This document shows positions 55,643 to 63,461 of a stretch of DNA of 63,461 nt, piece after piece. The position numbers and the translations under genes were made by a program. The notes beneath the pieces were generated by a model. The model was given only the letters and a program-made list of their open reading frames with translations. It did no database searches and had not been told where the DNA came from. Source of the DNA: Sulfurovum sp. GTDB taxonomy: Bacteria > Campylobacterota > Campylobacteria > Campylobacterales > Sulfurovaceae. Position 1 is the first letter of the stretch; each line of letters starts with the position of its first letter. The stretch covers positions 1-63,461 of the forward strand of contig JAQVHV010000002.1 in assembly GCA_028696055.1 (NCBI GenBank), read 5' to 3'.

Positions 55643-57268
55643 CTAGAGTTCTATCTCGTATTTTTTGATCTTGTAACCGATCTGTCTGGGTGTCATACCC
55701 AGCTGTTTGGCTGCTTTTGTCTGGATTCCCCTGTTTTCTATGAGCGCTTTGAGGATAGCTTCTTTCTCTATCTCCTGCAGACTGTTTTTTGCAAACGGGG
55801 TGTGACCGCCGGTTGTTTTTGGGATTTCCTGGCCATTATCTGCCGCCTCTTCTCTTTTTTTTGGTATTTCCGCAACCTCCTGCGGCATATGCATTTTTTG
55901 GAAGTTAAAGGGCATGACATGGTTGAGCATCTCCGGCTGAAGCTCTCCTTGCGGACAGATCAGTACGATACGTTCCATCGTATTTTGAAGCTCCCTGATG
56001 TTCCCCGGCCATGGGTATTCCAGGAGGATCTCCAGTGCCGCTTTTGAAAAATACATCTCTTTGTGGTGTTCCCGCATATATTTCTTCAGATAGTGTTCGA
56101 TAAGCAGCTGAATATCCTCATAGCGGTCGCGGAGAGGGGGAAGGTTGACAGGGATGACATTCAGCCGGTAGAAAAGATCTTCCCGAAACTCTCCCTTTTT
56201 GACCATCTCTTCAAGGTTTCTGTTGGTTGCGGCCACCAGGCGTACGTTCGTTTTGATCGTTTTTGTTCCCCCTACACGCTCAAACTCTTTCTCCTGCAGG
56301 ATACGCAGCAGTTTCACCTGCAGTGCCGGCGTGATATCTCCGATCTCATCAAGAAACAGGGTTCCCCCGTCTGCCAGTTCAAAGCGTCCTTTACGCATCT
56401 CTTTGGCGTCGGTAAAAGCGCCTTTTTCATGGCCGAAAAGTTCTGACTCCAGCAGCGTTTCACTGATCGCTGCACAGTTAAGCTTGATAAAGGGCCCGTT
56501 CTTTCTCGGACTGATATTGTGTACGGCCGCGGCAATGAGCTCTTTCCCCGTACCGGTCTCTCCGCGTACCAGTATCGTGGCATCCGAAGGTGCGACAGTT
56601 TCAAGTATGCTGAAAATCTGCTGCATGACGGTGCTTTTTCCGATAATGTTCTCAAACTTGTAGTTGCTTAGCATTTCATCCCGGTAATAGGTCTTTAGAT
56701 CCTGGATATCCTCTTTCTCTTTTGAAAAGCGTCTATGGACATTGAGTGCCCCCAGAGAGATCGATCCGAGTATCGTCAGCATTCGTACAATTTCATCAAA
56801 GTCCAATGGGGCCTCTTTCCGGAGGTTAGCGGAGATCACCCCTACGACACCGTCTTTTTGGATGATCGGTACAGCGACATAGGAGATCAGCGAGGTATGC
56901 AGTGCCCCCATTTTATTGAGATAGTTGATATTGTTATGGATATTTTCGATGACGATGGGTTCTGCACTTTTTGCTGCCAGACCGGTCGCCCCTTCTCCTA
57001 TTTTGTAGATCGCCATACTTTTTTGTTGCGGAGTCAGATCGATCGAGGCATATGGTTCAAGAAGTGTTTTGTCGTCGTTCAGCAAAAAAAGCGCACAGCG
57101 ATCAAGGTACCCGTGGTGTTTGAGCATACGCATCCCTTTTTCGATGCTCTCTTTGATATTTTCAGAACTGCTGAGAAGCACAGCGATATCATAAAGCAGC
57201 TCTATCTCTTTATAGGCGAACATCAGAGAACAGGCACGGCACTCTTCGGGAAAATCTATTGGTAACAT
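55643..57268 (-). CDS. nifA: NifA, sigma-54-dependent activator of nif genes
   Basis: A 541-residue protein. GAF domain (~25-175), AAA+ domain with Walker A GETGTGKE, sigma-54 loop GAFTDA (a change from GAFTGA) and Walker B GGTLFLDEIGD, and a C-terminal Fis-type HTH (TKAAKQLGMTPRQIGYKIKK). The C-x4-C linker of oxygen-sensing NifA is absent, with only one Cys in that part; a CxxC sits near the N-terminus (EECRACS). ATG 57268 is chosen; track start is 21 codons longer. Confidence 0.92.
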   Translation of the reverse strand: MLPIDFPEECRACSLMFAYKEIELLYDIAVLLSSSENIKESIEKGMRMLKHHGYLDRCALFLLNDDKTLLEPYASIDLTPQQKSMAIYKIGEGATGLAAKSAEPIVIENIHNNINYLNKMGALHTSLISYVAVPIIQKDGVVGVISANLRKEAPLDFDEIVRMLTILGSISLGALNVHRRFSKEKEDIQDLKTYYRDEMLSNYKFENIIGKSTVMQQIFSILETVAPSDATILVRGETGTGKELIAAAVHNISPRKNGPFIKLNCAAISETLLESELFGHEKGAFTDAKEMRKGRFELADGGTLFLDEIGDITPALQVKLLRILQEKEFERVGGTKTIKTNVRLVAATNRNLEEMVKKGEFREDLFYRLNVIPVNLPPLRDRYEDIQLLIEHYLKKYMREHHKEMYFSKAALEILLEYPWPGNIRELQNTMERIVLICPQGELQPEMLNHVMPFNFQKMHMPQEVAEIPKKREEAADNGQEIPKTTGGHTPFAKNSLQEIEKEAILKALIENRGIQTKAAKQLGMTPRQIGYKIKKYEIEL

Positions 57269-57412
57269 CTTTCTCACTTTTGTATGGAATGTTATACCGA
57301 TAGTACCATAGAGAAAAAGTATTTTGATCATTGTGTTGATTAAAAAATAAACACTCTATTGTTTTGTATATAGAATGGGTATTGCATGGTTTTGATTAAA
57401 AATGAGGAGATA

Positions 57413-57964
57413 ATGATGTATATTACAGTACACGGAACCAAAACAGCACTTCTTGGCAAAGAACAATCTGTCGGCAATGAGGCTCCGGCAGTCCGTATTA
57501 AAAAACTTGACGGCTCAGAAAATGTGATAGGGATGATCGCACCGAATGTGCAGCTTCTTATCGCTATCCCGTCACTCAAGACCGAAGTCTGTTCTCTGGG
57601 GGCAAAGAAGTTCAATGGGTTGATCAAGGAGTTTTCCAAACTCACTACTTATATGATCACCACCGATGATATGGAATTTGTCAAAGCGTATGCAGAAAAG
57701 GAGTCTATTGACAGCGCTGATATAGTGATCGATACCGAGAGAAACTTTGCAAGAAAATACGGTCTTCTGATCTCTGAGGGAAAACTCAAAGAGAGGCTGG
57801 CAAGAGCCGTCTTTGTGATCAATAGAGAAGGACTCATCGTCTATAAGGAAGTGGTCGCTGAGATCGTAGATGAGGTAGATTATGATGCCTGTATCGAAGC
57901 GGTCAGAAACGCAGTCCATATCAAGCAAAAAGGACATACACATGAGGATTGGATGTCTGCATAA
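57413..57964 (+). CDS. Thiol-peroxidase-like redoxin (Tpx family)
   Basis: A 183-residue redoxin. The peroxidatic Cys is in IPSLKTEVCSLGAKKFN, close to Tpx SxDTxVC. The resolving-Cys position of Tpx is not evident. GAGGAG precedes ATG 57413 (or 57416). It is divergent from nifA. A Cys-less relative heads the clp operon (31431). Confidence 0.82.
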   Translation: MMYITVHGTKTALLGKEQSVGNEAPAVRIKKLDGSENVIGMIAPNVQLLIAIPSLKTEVCSLGAKKFNGLIKEFSKLTTYMITTDDMEFVKAYAEKESIDSADIVIDTERNFARKYGLLISEGKLKERLARAVFVINREGLIVYKEVVAEIVDEVDYDACIEAVRNAVHIKQKGHTHEDWMSA

Positions 57965-58113
57965 AACAATGATGATCGTCTTAGTGGAACACTGCTTGCA
58001 TTGTAAAGCAGAGAGCAATAACGGTTTTTATTATCTCCTATGGACAAAGAGTTACAAAATTGTCAGGAATTGGATGAAAAATGGTTGAGATAGTTGTAAA
58101 TGGAGGAAGAGAG

Positions 58114-58446
58114 ATGACGGAAACGCACAAAGCCATGTATGAAGAGGTAAAGGCACTACTTGCTGCCCATGCGGCAGATCGTTATGCCAGTGAAGTGGTG
58201 GCACCTATGGTTGCCTTGAAATCCCTGGAGATGCACCATCTCTATGAAGATCTTGGAATGCAAAGCAGGAGCGAGATGGGGAAGTTCATGATGAAGCACT
58301 TTCCCTCACTTGCACAAAACAAACCCAAAGAGAAACTCTGGAAGAAGTATCTCTATGATGCGATAGGGAAGATCGCACCTGCATGCGCAACCTGCGATGA
58401 TCAGCTTAACTGCTTTGCGTGTCTGGTCAAGGAAATACATACTTGA
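58114..58446 (+). CDS. nifQ: NifQ-like molybdenum-handling protein (short)
   Basis: A 110-residue protein matching the C-terminal half of NifQ: HHLYEDLGMQSRSEMGKFMM, FPSLAQ, EKLWKKYLYDAI, then a Cys cluster CATCDDQLNCFAC. Classical NifQ uses Cx4Cx2Cx5C; here it is Cx2Cx5Cx2C. Ribosome site GGAGG supports ATG 58114. NifQ supplies Mo to FeMo-co synthesis. Confidence 0.8.
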   Translation: MTETHKAMYEEVKALLAAHAADRYASEVVAPMVALKSLEMHHLYEDLGMQSRSEMGKFMMKHFPSLAQNKPKEKLWKKYLYDAIGKIAPACATCDDQLNCFACLVKEIHT

Positions 58447-58489
58447 TCTATACTGATAAAAATAATCTGAGATGTAAAAAGGAAGGGCA

Positions 58490-58750
58490 ATGTTAAATCC
58501 GAACAATAAAACACATGTTATTCGCAGTGTGATGAAAGCGATCTATAATCTCAGTGATGAAGAGAACTATTGCGTCTATGATGCGGAGGATATTTCAGCT
58601 TATCTGGGGTTGAGACGCAGAGTTGTAGATGAAACGATAGCAATATTGTGGGACGCAGGTTTTTTGGCTGAATGTATGACACGTGAAGATGACGGGGCGG
58701 CAACCTACAGTCTGACCGACAGGGCGATCGATCTGGTGGAGATGAGCTGA
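58490..58750 (+). CDS. Small winged-helix DNA-binding-like protein
   Basis: An 86-residue protein with YDAEDISAYLGLRRRVVDETIA and AGFLAECMTREDDGAATYSL, a wHTH followed by a beta wing. It could regulate nifQ or neighbouring genes. It lies 43 bp after nifQ. No specific family recognised. Confidence 0.72.
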   Translation: MLNPNNKTHVIRSVMKAIYNLSDEENYCVYDAEDISAYLGLRRRVVDETIAILWDAGFLAECMTREDDGAATYSLTDRAIDLVEMS

Positions 58751-58763
58751 CACTGGAAGCCGC

Positions 58764-60752
58764 TTAGAGATAACAGATGTCATCGGTGCAAAACCGCGGC
58801 TCTGCGCCGTCACTCCCCCTGAAAGTCTCCCAGTCGATCTCCGGAAGCTCCGCCACTCGCTTTTCGTACTCCTCTTTGGTGATCCCTTCATAGGGCATCT
58901 GCCTGTAGGCACCGCTTCTGGTGTGCGGGAGCATGGAAACTGACTTGATGAGTGGTGCGAACTGTGCCAGCATCTGTTCGATCTGTGCTCCCTCATCTTC
59001 CGGATCGAAGTAGACCGTACAGCTGACCATATTGTCGCTCCATTCGCGCTGCAGCATTGCCAGCAGGGAGAACTGTTCCCAGGCAGAGACGGAGGAGGCT
59101 TTCCTTGTTTTGCCCAGGTAGAGCGGAAATTCAAACACCGTGGTGTTTTTGCTGTAGAGATCCTCCTCGCAGGGGATACCCGCTCTTTTGAGTACCTTGC
59201 AGATCGCGGAAGCACTCCCTACACGCATCCGCCGGACCGCATAGCGGAAGGGAGGGAAATGCATCCCCGAACTGACACCGGCAAGCTGGCTGATCGTACC
59301 TGAAGGCTTGACGGTCGTTACCCTGATCGAAGCGGGGATGCCTGCCCTGGCTGCCAGTTCCCTGTTGGCGGATACGACAAGTTTGTAGCCTTTGCGCAGT
59401 CTGCGCGTCAGTTCCGCTGCACCCAGTTCGTCCAGCATATCTGCGATACCCGATAGACTGACGCCGATGCGACGGTTTCTGACAATGACCGCATTGGATT
59501 CCGGGCGGTGTGTGGGAAGGAGGGCAACGGTGGAGGCATAGAAGGTGGCAAACTCCAGGGCTTCGTAGAACGCCGCTTCGCTGTTGCAGCGTGAGGGGAA
59601 GACCTCTGCAAGGTTGCAGAGCTCGAAACTCTCAAGGGGGATCTCCGAACAGGGGTTGGTCAGCCATGCCTTCTCTTCTGCAGGTTCTCCGTATCGTCCG
59701 TACCTTTGCACATTGATCAGGTTCATGATACCCGGTTCGCCGTTGTCACGTATATGTTCAGCGATCATCGGCATCCGTTCAAAATCCTCTGTCTTTTCCA
59801 GTACGACGGTATTGTTGGAGATCCACCCGATCTCGGCACGCTCAGGGTATCTGGTATAGTCCTTGAGCCCAAGGAATGTTTGGTCATCCGCACTCCCCAG
59901 CGCGATCTGGGCACTTCTGCGTACATTCCCGGCGACCACGCAGGCACCGATCTCATTCATGATGTCGACGGTACAGCGTGTCGTATCGATCTCTCCCCTG
60001 CAGAAGCGATCCAGTGTCTTCTCCATGCGCCGATGCAGCTCCCTGAGCGGTGCAGGCCCCGATGCCGTCCCTCCGAAACCGCGGATAGGGGAACCCTCGG
60101 GGCGGATCCCGGAGTAGTCAAACACCGGCCACGCTTTCCCGGCGGTATAGCTCTCGATCAGCAGGCGCACGGAGCTGACCCATCCCTCTCTGCTGTCGGG
60201 GATACTATAGAAGAAAGGGGCTGTTTTGTCCGGTATGGCAACATTTTCGCCTTTCCATGCAGTGTTAAACCCGACACCCACACCGCACATCAGCATATCC
60301 ATCGCCCAGTCTGCGGCCAGCGCAAGGTCGGTTGTATCCACCGCGCCGCAGTTGTTCAGTGCCGCAGCCCCGCGTTCATAGATATACTCCGTCCCCATGA
60401 TCCACAGGCCGCGGCCGGGCGGAAGCCATTTCATCTCAAACATGGCGGCTGCAAGTTTTTGGGCATAGCGCTGCCATGAGCGCTCATCCCATGCCAGCCT
60501 GTTCACAACACAGTGGTTTTTTCGGATCGACATCACTCCGTTGACCGCCCGTATGACGGTATCTGCCCAGTGTTCCTGCGACCCATCGGCTTTCATGCGG
60601 CTGTAGGTACGGTAGTAGACTGCCTCGCCAAAACCCCCGAAACCAAAATGCGCTTTCCTCTTATGCAGCCCGTCGCAGAATGCCGCATCAAGCGAAAAGC
60701 GCTCTTTGACGATGGTGTGTGAGAAGCCGTTGTTCTGATTTTCAGGGTGCAC
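58764..60752 (-). CDS. Adenosylcobalamin-dependent ribonucleotide reductase (class II, monomeric RTPR type)
   Basis: A 662-residue enzyme. Active-site block NPCSEIPLESFELCNLAE carries the thiyl-radical Cys, the conserved Asn/Glu and the second Cys of the substrate disulfide; its partner is in NNCGAVD. The C-terminus CTDDIC is a C-x4-C pair as in Lactobacillus RTPR. No B subunit gene is next to it. It is O2-independent, suiting a microaerobic lifestyle. Its last ~30 codons have a stray copy at 3461. Confidence 0.9.
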   Translation of the reverse strand: MHPENQNNGFSHTIVKERFSLDAAFCDGLHKRKAHFGFGGFGEAVYYRTYSRMKADGSQEHWADTVIRAVNGVMSIRKNHCVVNRLAWDERSWQRYAQKLAAAMFEMKWLPPGRGLWIMGTEYIYERGAAALNNCGAVDTTDLALAADWAMDMLMCGVGVGFNTAWKGENVAIPDKTAPFFYSIPDSREGWVSSVRLLIESYTAGKAWPVFDYSGIRPEGSPIRGFGGTASGPAPLRELHRRMEKTLDRFCRGEIDTTRCTVDIMNEIGACVVAGNVRRSAQIALGSADDQTFLGLKDYTRYPERAEIGWISNNTVVLEKTEDFERMPMIAEHIRDNGEPGIMNLINVQRYGRYGEPAEEKAWLTNPCSEIPLESFELCNLAEVFPSRCNSEAAFYEALEFATFYASTVALLPTHRPESNAVIVRNRRIGVSLSGIADMLDELGAAELTRRLRKGYKLVVSANRELAARAGIPASIRVTTVKPSGTISQLAGVSSGMHFPPFRYAVRRMRVGSASAICKVLKRAGIPCEEDLYSKNTTVFEFPLYLGKTRKASSVSAWEQFSLLAMLQREWSDNMVSCTVYFDPEDEGAQIEQMLAQFAPLIKSVSMLPHTRSGAYRQMPYEGITKEEYEKRVAELPEIDWETFRGSDGAEPRFCTDDICYL

Positions 60753-60761
60753 AGGACTCCT

Positions 60762-61274
60762 TTAGTTAGCGCGCTTCCGTAAACAGATCTTGATCGCATC
60801 CACAAACGCATCCAGATCAGAGGGGTTTCTCGAGGTGATGAGGTTTTGATCGATCACTACCTTTTCATCCCTGTAGACTGCGCCGGCTTCTTCCAGCTCC
60901 TCTTTGATGCTTTTGTACCCTGTTGCTTCTCTCCCTTGCATCAGCCCCGCCGAGATGAGTACTTGCGGGCCGTGGCAGATCGCTGCTACGGGTTTGTCGT
61001 GTTCGAAAAAATACCGGGCTATTTCTAAGGCATTGGGCGCTTTGCGCAGTGCTTCAGGTGCTTTGCCCCCGGGAAGGATCAGGATATCATAGCGCTTTGG
61101 GTCCACTTCATCCAGACTGAGGGTTGCTTCCAGCCGCAATCCGTGTTTTCCAGTGATCACTCCCCGCTTCAAAGAGGCGATATCGATATCCAAACCTGCC
61201 TTGAGAAGTGCATGGAAGGGTACATTCAGTTCAGTGTCTTCAAAAAGATCTGCAGTGATGATCAGAGCCCTCAT
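60762..61274 (-). CDS. DJ-1/PfpI family protein
   Basis: A 170-residue class I glutamine-amidotransferase-like fold: LILPGGKAPEALR and the nucleophile elbow AICHGPQVLISAG, with the adjacent His. It is a likely deglycase/stress protease-like protein. It precedes the reductase gene by only 9 bp and may be co-transcribed with it. Confidence 0.9.
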   Translation of the reverse strand: MRALIITADLFEDTELNVPFHALLKAGLDIDIASLKRGVITGKHGLRLEATLSLDEVDPKRYDILILPGGKAPEALRKAPNALEIARYFFEHDKPVAAICHGPQVLISAGLMQGREATGYKSIKEELEEAGAVYRDEKVVIDQNLITSRNPSDLDAFVDAIKICLRKRAN

Positions 61275-61472
61275 TTTTCCTCCTTTTCATCTTAGTTCTA
61301 GTATAGCATAAGTTGATATCAGTTTTAAAATAAAATAATTTTTCATTATCTAAACCTATTTTAATATGCTATACTATACAAAATGACGTTGGTAAAAAAT
61401 GTCTCATTGTTCATTTCCTGTTGGCAGGCAGATCTAAAAGTATTACTTCAAAAGCAGAGGAGGGGTCACCGC

Positions 61473-62978
61473 ATGAAGAAGATATTTACACTATTAATGG
61501 CACTGGGGCTTCTTGGTTCCGGATGGGCGGCAGAAAAGGAGGAGGGGACAAAGAGTACAGCCCCTCAAATGATGCTGGGCGCAGCCGCGCACTATGTGGA
61601 CACTATCCTCTCAGATGCTATGGATTCACTTGAGCTGATCGCTTCGAGCCCTGAGGCGAAGAGGGGAGAGTGGAAGGGGATCAGGCCCTATCTGGCACAG
61701 CTTAAGGAGAAGTTGCCTGGGGTTTACTCTTTCATCCTGCCAAACGGCGACTACTATACCCTAGATCGGAACTTTACCAATCTCAACCTGAGCAACCGGG
61801 GATACTTTAGGCCTTTGTTTACCGGGAATGTAGTGAAAGGGTTTCCGATTCATAGCCGCTCTACAGGGAAAAAATCGGCATTTGTGGCCGTTCCGATCGT
61901 TGTGGATGGAAAGGTGACCGGTGCACTCGGTATCTCTCTCTTCCTGGATGAACTCAATGAGAGGCTGAACAAGGATTTTGATCTGCCTCCGCACTACACC
62001 TGGTATATCCTGAATGAGGAAGGGAACACCATGCTTGACAAGGAGAGTGACTTTATCTTTATGAGTCCGCTGATACAAGGAAGCGATTCTCTACATAAGG
62101 CGGTAAGAGAGGCTCTCAAACATGATAGCGGCAGGATGCAGTACCAGTTTGAAGGTCACCGCGAGGCATACTATCAGAAGCTGCCCAATTTTGGGTGGCG
62201 GATGTTTATTACCCTGGTCGAGGAGGGGGAAACCGATGCTCCGCAGAAGCTGAACCTTACCCTGGAGCGTTTCGTTCCAGAACTTCAGGGGCAGCTCAAC
62301 AGAATAGATGCGTCTATTGCCAAAGAGATCGAAAAAAACGGCGTAAATATTCAAAATGAGGGAGAAGTCAGAAAGCTGCTGCGCAGTGTGTTTGACAGCA
62401 ACCCGCACATCGTTGATGCTTCGTTTATCGATACGCATGGGGTATTGCGTCTGGTAGAGCCGGGTGATTACAAAAACTTTGAAGGATCGGATCTAAGTTC
62501 CCAGGAACACATCATCGCTATGCTGAAAAACCCACAACCTTTGCTTAGCGGCGGATTTGTCTCTGTCGAGGATTTCCTGGGTATGGTCATAGCCCGGCCT
62601 CTGTATGACAGCAGCAACCATTTCGCAGGCACGATCTCGGCATTGATCCGCCCGGAACTCTTTATCACCCCTATGATCAGCAAAAGTATGATCCCTGAAG
62701 ACTATGAGCTCTGGATCATACAGACCGACGGGATGATCGTCTATGATCTGGACAAGGAAGAGATCGGGAAAATGCTCTTCAGCGATCCGATATATCAAGG
62801 GTATGAGAGCCTGCAGAAAGTGGGCAGAAAAATCGCTGCTGCACCTGAGGGGGAGGGGAGCTATGTCTACCTTGCCCCTGGGCATGGAGAGAAGGTGGTC
62901 AAAAAAGTGATCTGGAAAACGGTGAAGCTGCATGACCGCGAATGGAGAGTGGTACTGGCATACCGGCCTTACGACTAA
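61473..62978 (+). CDS. Secreted double-Cache protein without cytoplasmic output domain
   Basis: A 501-residue protein with signal peptide MKKIFTLLMALGLLGSGWAA. Two PDC/Cache-type segments follow (about 30-260, with NRGYFRPLFTGNVVKGFPIH and KKSAFVAVPIVVDGKVTGAL; about 285-495, with DLSSQEHIIAMLKN and DYELWIIQTDGMIVYD). No later TM, HAMP or signalling domain is present. It is probably a soluble periplasmic ligand binder. ATG 61473 chosen for GAGGAGGGG and the signal peptide. Confidence 0.8.
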   Translation: MKKIFTLLMALGLLGSGWAAEKEEGTKSTAPQMMLGAAAHYVDTILSDAMDSLELIASSPEAKRGEWKGIRPYLAQLKEKLPGVYSFILPNGDYYTLDRNFTNLNLSNRGYFRPLFTGNVVKGFPIHSRSTGKKSAFVAVPIVVDGKVTGALGISLFLDELNERLNKDFDLPPHYTWYILNEEGNTMLDKESDFIFMSPLIQGSDSLHKAVREALKHDSGRMQYQFEGHREAYYQKLPNFGWRMFITLVEEGETDAPQKLNLTLERFVPELQGQLNRIDASIAKEIEKNGVNIQNEGEVRKLLRSVFDSNPHIVDASFIDTHGVLRLVEPGDYKNFEGSDLSSQEHIIAMLKNPQPLLSGGFVSVEDFLGMVIARPLYDSSNHFAGTISALIRPELFITPMISKSMIPEDYELWIIQTDGMIVYDLDKEEIGKMLFSDPIYQGYESLQKVGRKIAAAPEGEGSYVYLAPGHGEKVVKKVIWKTVKLHDREWRVVLAYRPYD

Positions 62979-63193
62979 AGTGTGTCGTCGATTGATAGGA
63001 TCGACTTTGCGGAGTCAGGGGCTCTCCTTATCTTTCCAGTAAGTGGAGGGTCGATGGATGTATGCCTATTGTATGTCCGGAAATATTTTTTGTATGTATC
63101 TTCTTTTTCTTTGAAATAAACGTCGAATATGGTATGGTTCTTTTATAGTTAATTATTTTTAATTGATATATTTATTGGTAATATGAGGAAAAA

Positions 63194-63461
63194 ATGAAGT
63201 ATATGCGATCTCTGATAAGTTTCTTGCTGTTAGCAGGATATATTGCAACAAATAGTTTGGCCGGTAACCTTCTGCATGGGCCTACTCTGGAAAAAACCAG
63301 TGTTTCCTCCACTGAAGGGTCTATTGTTGTTTACAGAGAAGAGAATGGGGACACTGGGAGTACCCCCGCGATATTTATCGATGGTGATATCGTAGGCTCC
63401 TTGCTCCCGGGTGAATTTTCACAGACAAAAGTGTGTGCCGATGCTATAAAGTTGCGTGTTG
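63194..63461 (+). CDS. Secreted protein, 5' part; runs off right edge
   Basis: ATG at 63194 after TGAGGAAAAA. A signal peptide (MRSLISFLLLAGYIATNSLA) is followed by a beta-rich stretch (GSIVVYREENGDTGSTPAIF, DGDIVGSLLPGEF) like the PEGA/DUF2846-type N-terminal region of some OmpA-family proteins. At least 89 codons; the end is outside the window. Confidence 0.65.
   Translation, partial: MKYMRSLISFLLLAGYIATNSLAGNLLHGPTLEKTSVSSTEGSIVVYREENGDTGSTPAIFIDGDIVGSLLPGEFSQTKVCADAIKLRV

Noticed and set aside
57341-57412. Sigma-54 site before the Tpx-like gene (GGGTATTGCATGG)
   Set aside because: GG and GC are not 10 nt apart; spacing does not fit.

Overview
The window reads like a chromosome segment of a free-living, sulfidic-habitat Campylobacterota (Epsilonproteobacteria), most like the Sulfurovum/Sulfurimonas group. 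This is inferred from gene content and protein flavour (a KorAB-type 2-oxoacid:ferredoxin oxidoreductase, a class II ribonucleotide reductase, a NifA/RpoN-controlled nif cluster). No rRNA or other species marker lies in the window. Most of it, about 19.1-58.7 kb, is one very complete molybdenum nitrogen-fixation island.

Layout. 0-15.6 kb is a left flank of housekeeping and metal-handling genes: an edge-cut acyl-CoA-synthetase-like gene, nfeD-slipin, a c-type cytochrome, a universal stress protein, mntP, a DUF2202 protein, a HEPN-like protein, a ZIP transporter with a CooC-like ATPase, feoAB, and an RbbA-type ABC export operon. 15.6-18.6 kb encodes korAB plus a small helical protein; this enzyme is a plausible source of low-potential ferredoxin for nitrogenase. 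19.1-25.4 kb is nif accessory: two NifX-family proteins, a Sel1/NifU-C fusion, three paralogous 2[4Fe-4S] ferredoxins, nifS and several unknowns. 25.4-28.6 kb is an accessory scar inside the nif island: an IS256 remnant, a REP-associated transposase (RAYT) with its palindromic ends, an internally deleted derivative of that element, an Rhs fragment and two AT-rich genes, one resembling entry-exclusion proteins. 28.6-31.9 kb is a minus-strand operon encoding a redoxin-like protein, a SIR2-like protein, ClpP and ClpX, with its own sigma-54-type promoter back to back with that of nifB. 32.3-37.3 kb carries nifB, nifV, GNATs, a FeoA-like protein, DUF683 and a cysteine-rich small protein. 37.7-42.4 kb carries nifH, an unknown gene, nifD and nifK. 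43.4-49.4 kb carries a 52-codon small ORF, nifE, nifN, nifX, the NifX-associated DUF269 gene, flavodoxin, nifW, nifZ and a [2Fe-2S] ferredoxin. 49.6-58.8 kb carries rpoN, a PII gene, nifU, an aldo/keto reductase, a flavoprotein, nifT, nifA, a Tpx-like gene, nifQ and a small winged-helix gene. 58.8-63.5 kb is the right flank: the B12-dependent ribonucleotide reductase, a DJ-1/PfpI protein, a secreted double-Cache protein and an edge-cut secreted protein.

Regulation. I can read eight sites with an exact GG-N10-GC spacing of the sigma-54 type, plus three with one altered key base, in front of nif transcription units. rpoN and nifA lie in the same island, so it looks close to a self-contained regulon. 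Three core promoters (nifH, nifE, nifB) also carry ACGACA/TGTCGT hexamers just upstream.

Intergenic space holds at least five families of palindromic or short tandem repeats, including REP pairs, RAYT-end palindromes and a 36-bp hairpin element with compensated stem changes. All functions are read from sequence motifs and family knowledge; nothing was searched or computed beyond reading.
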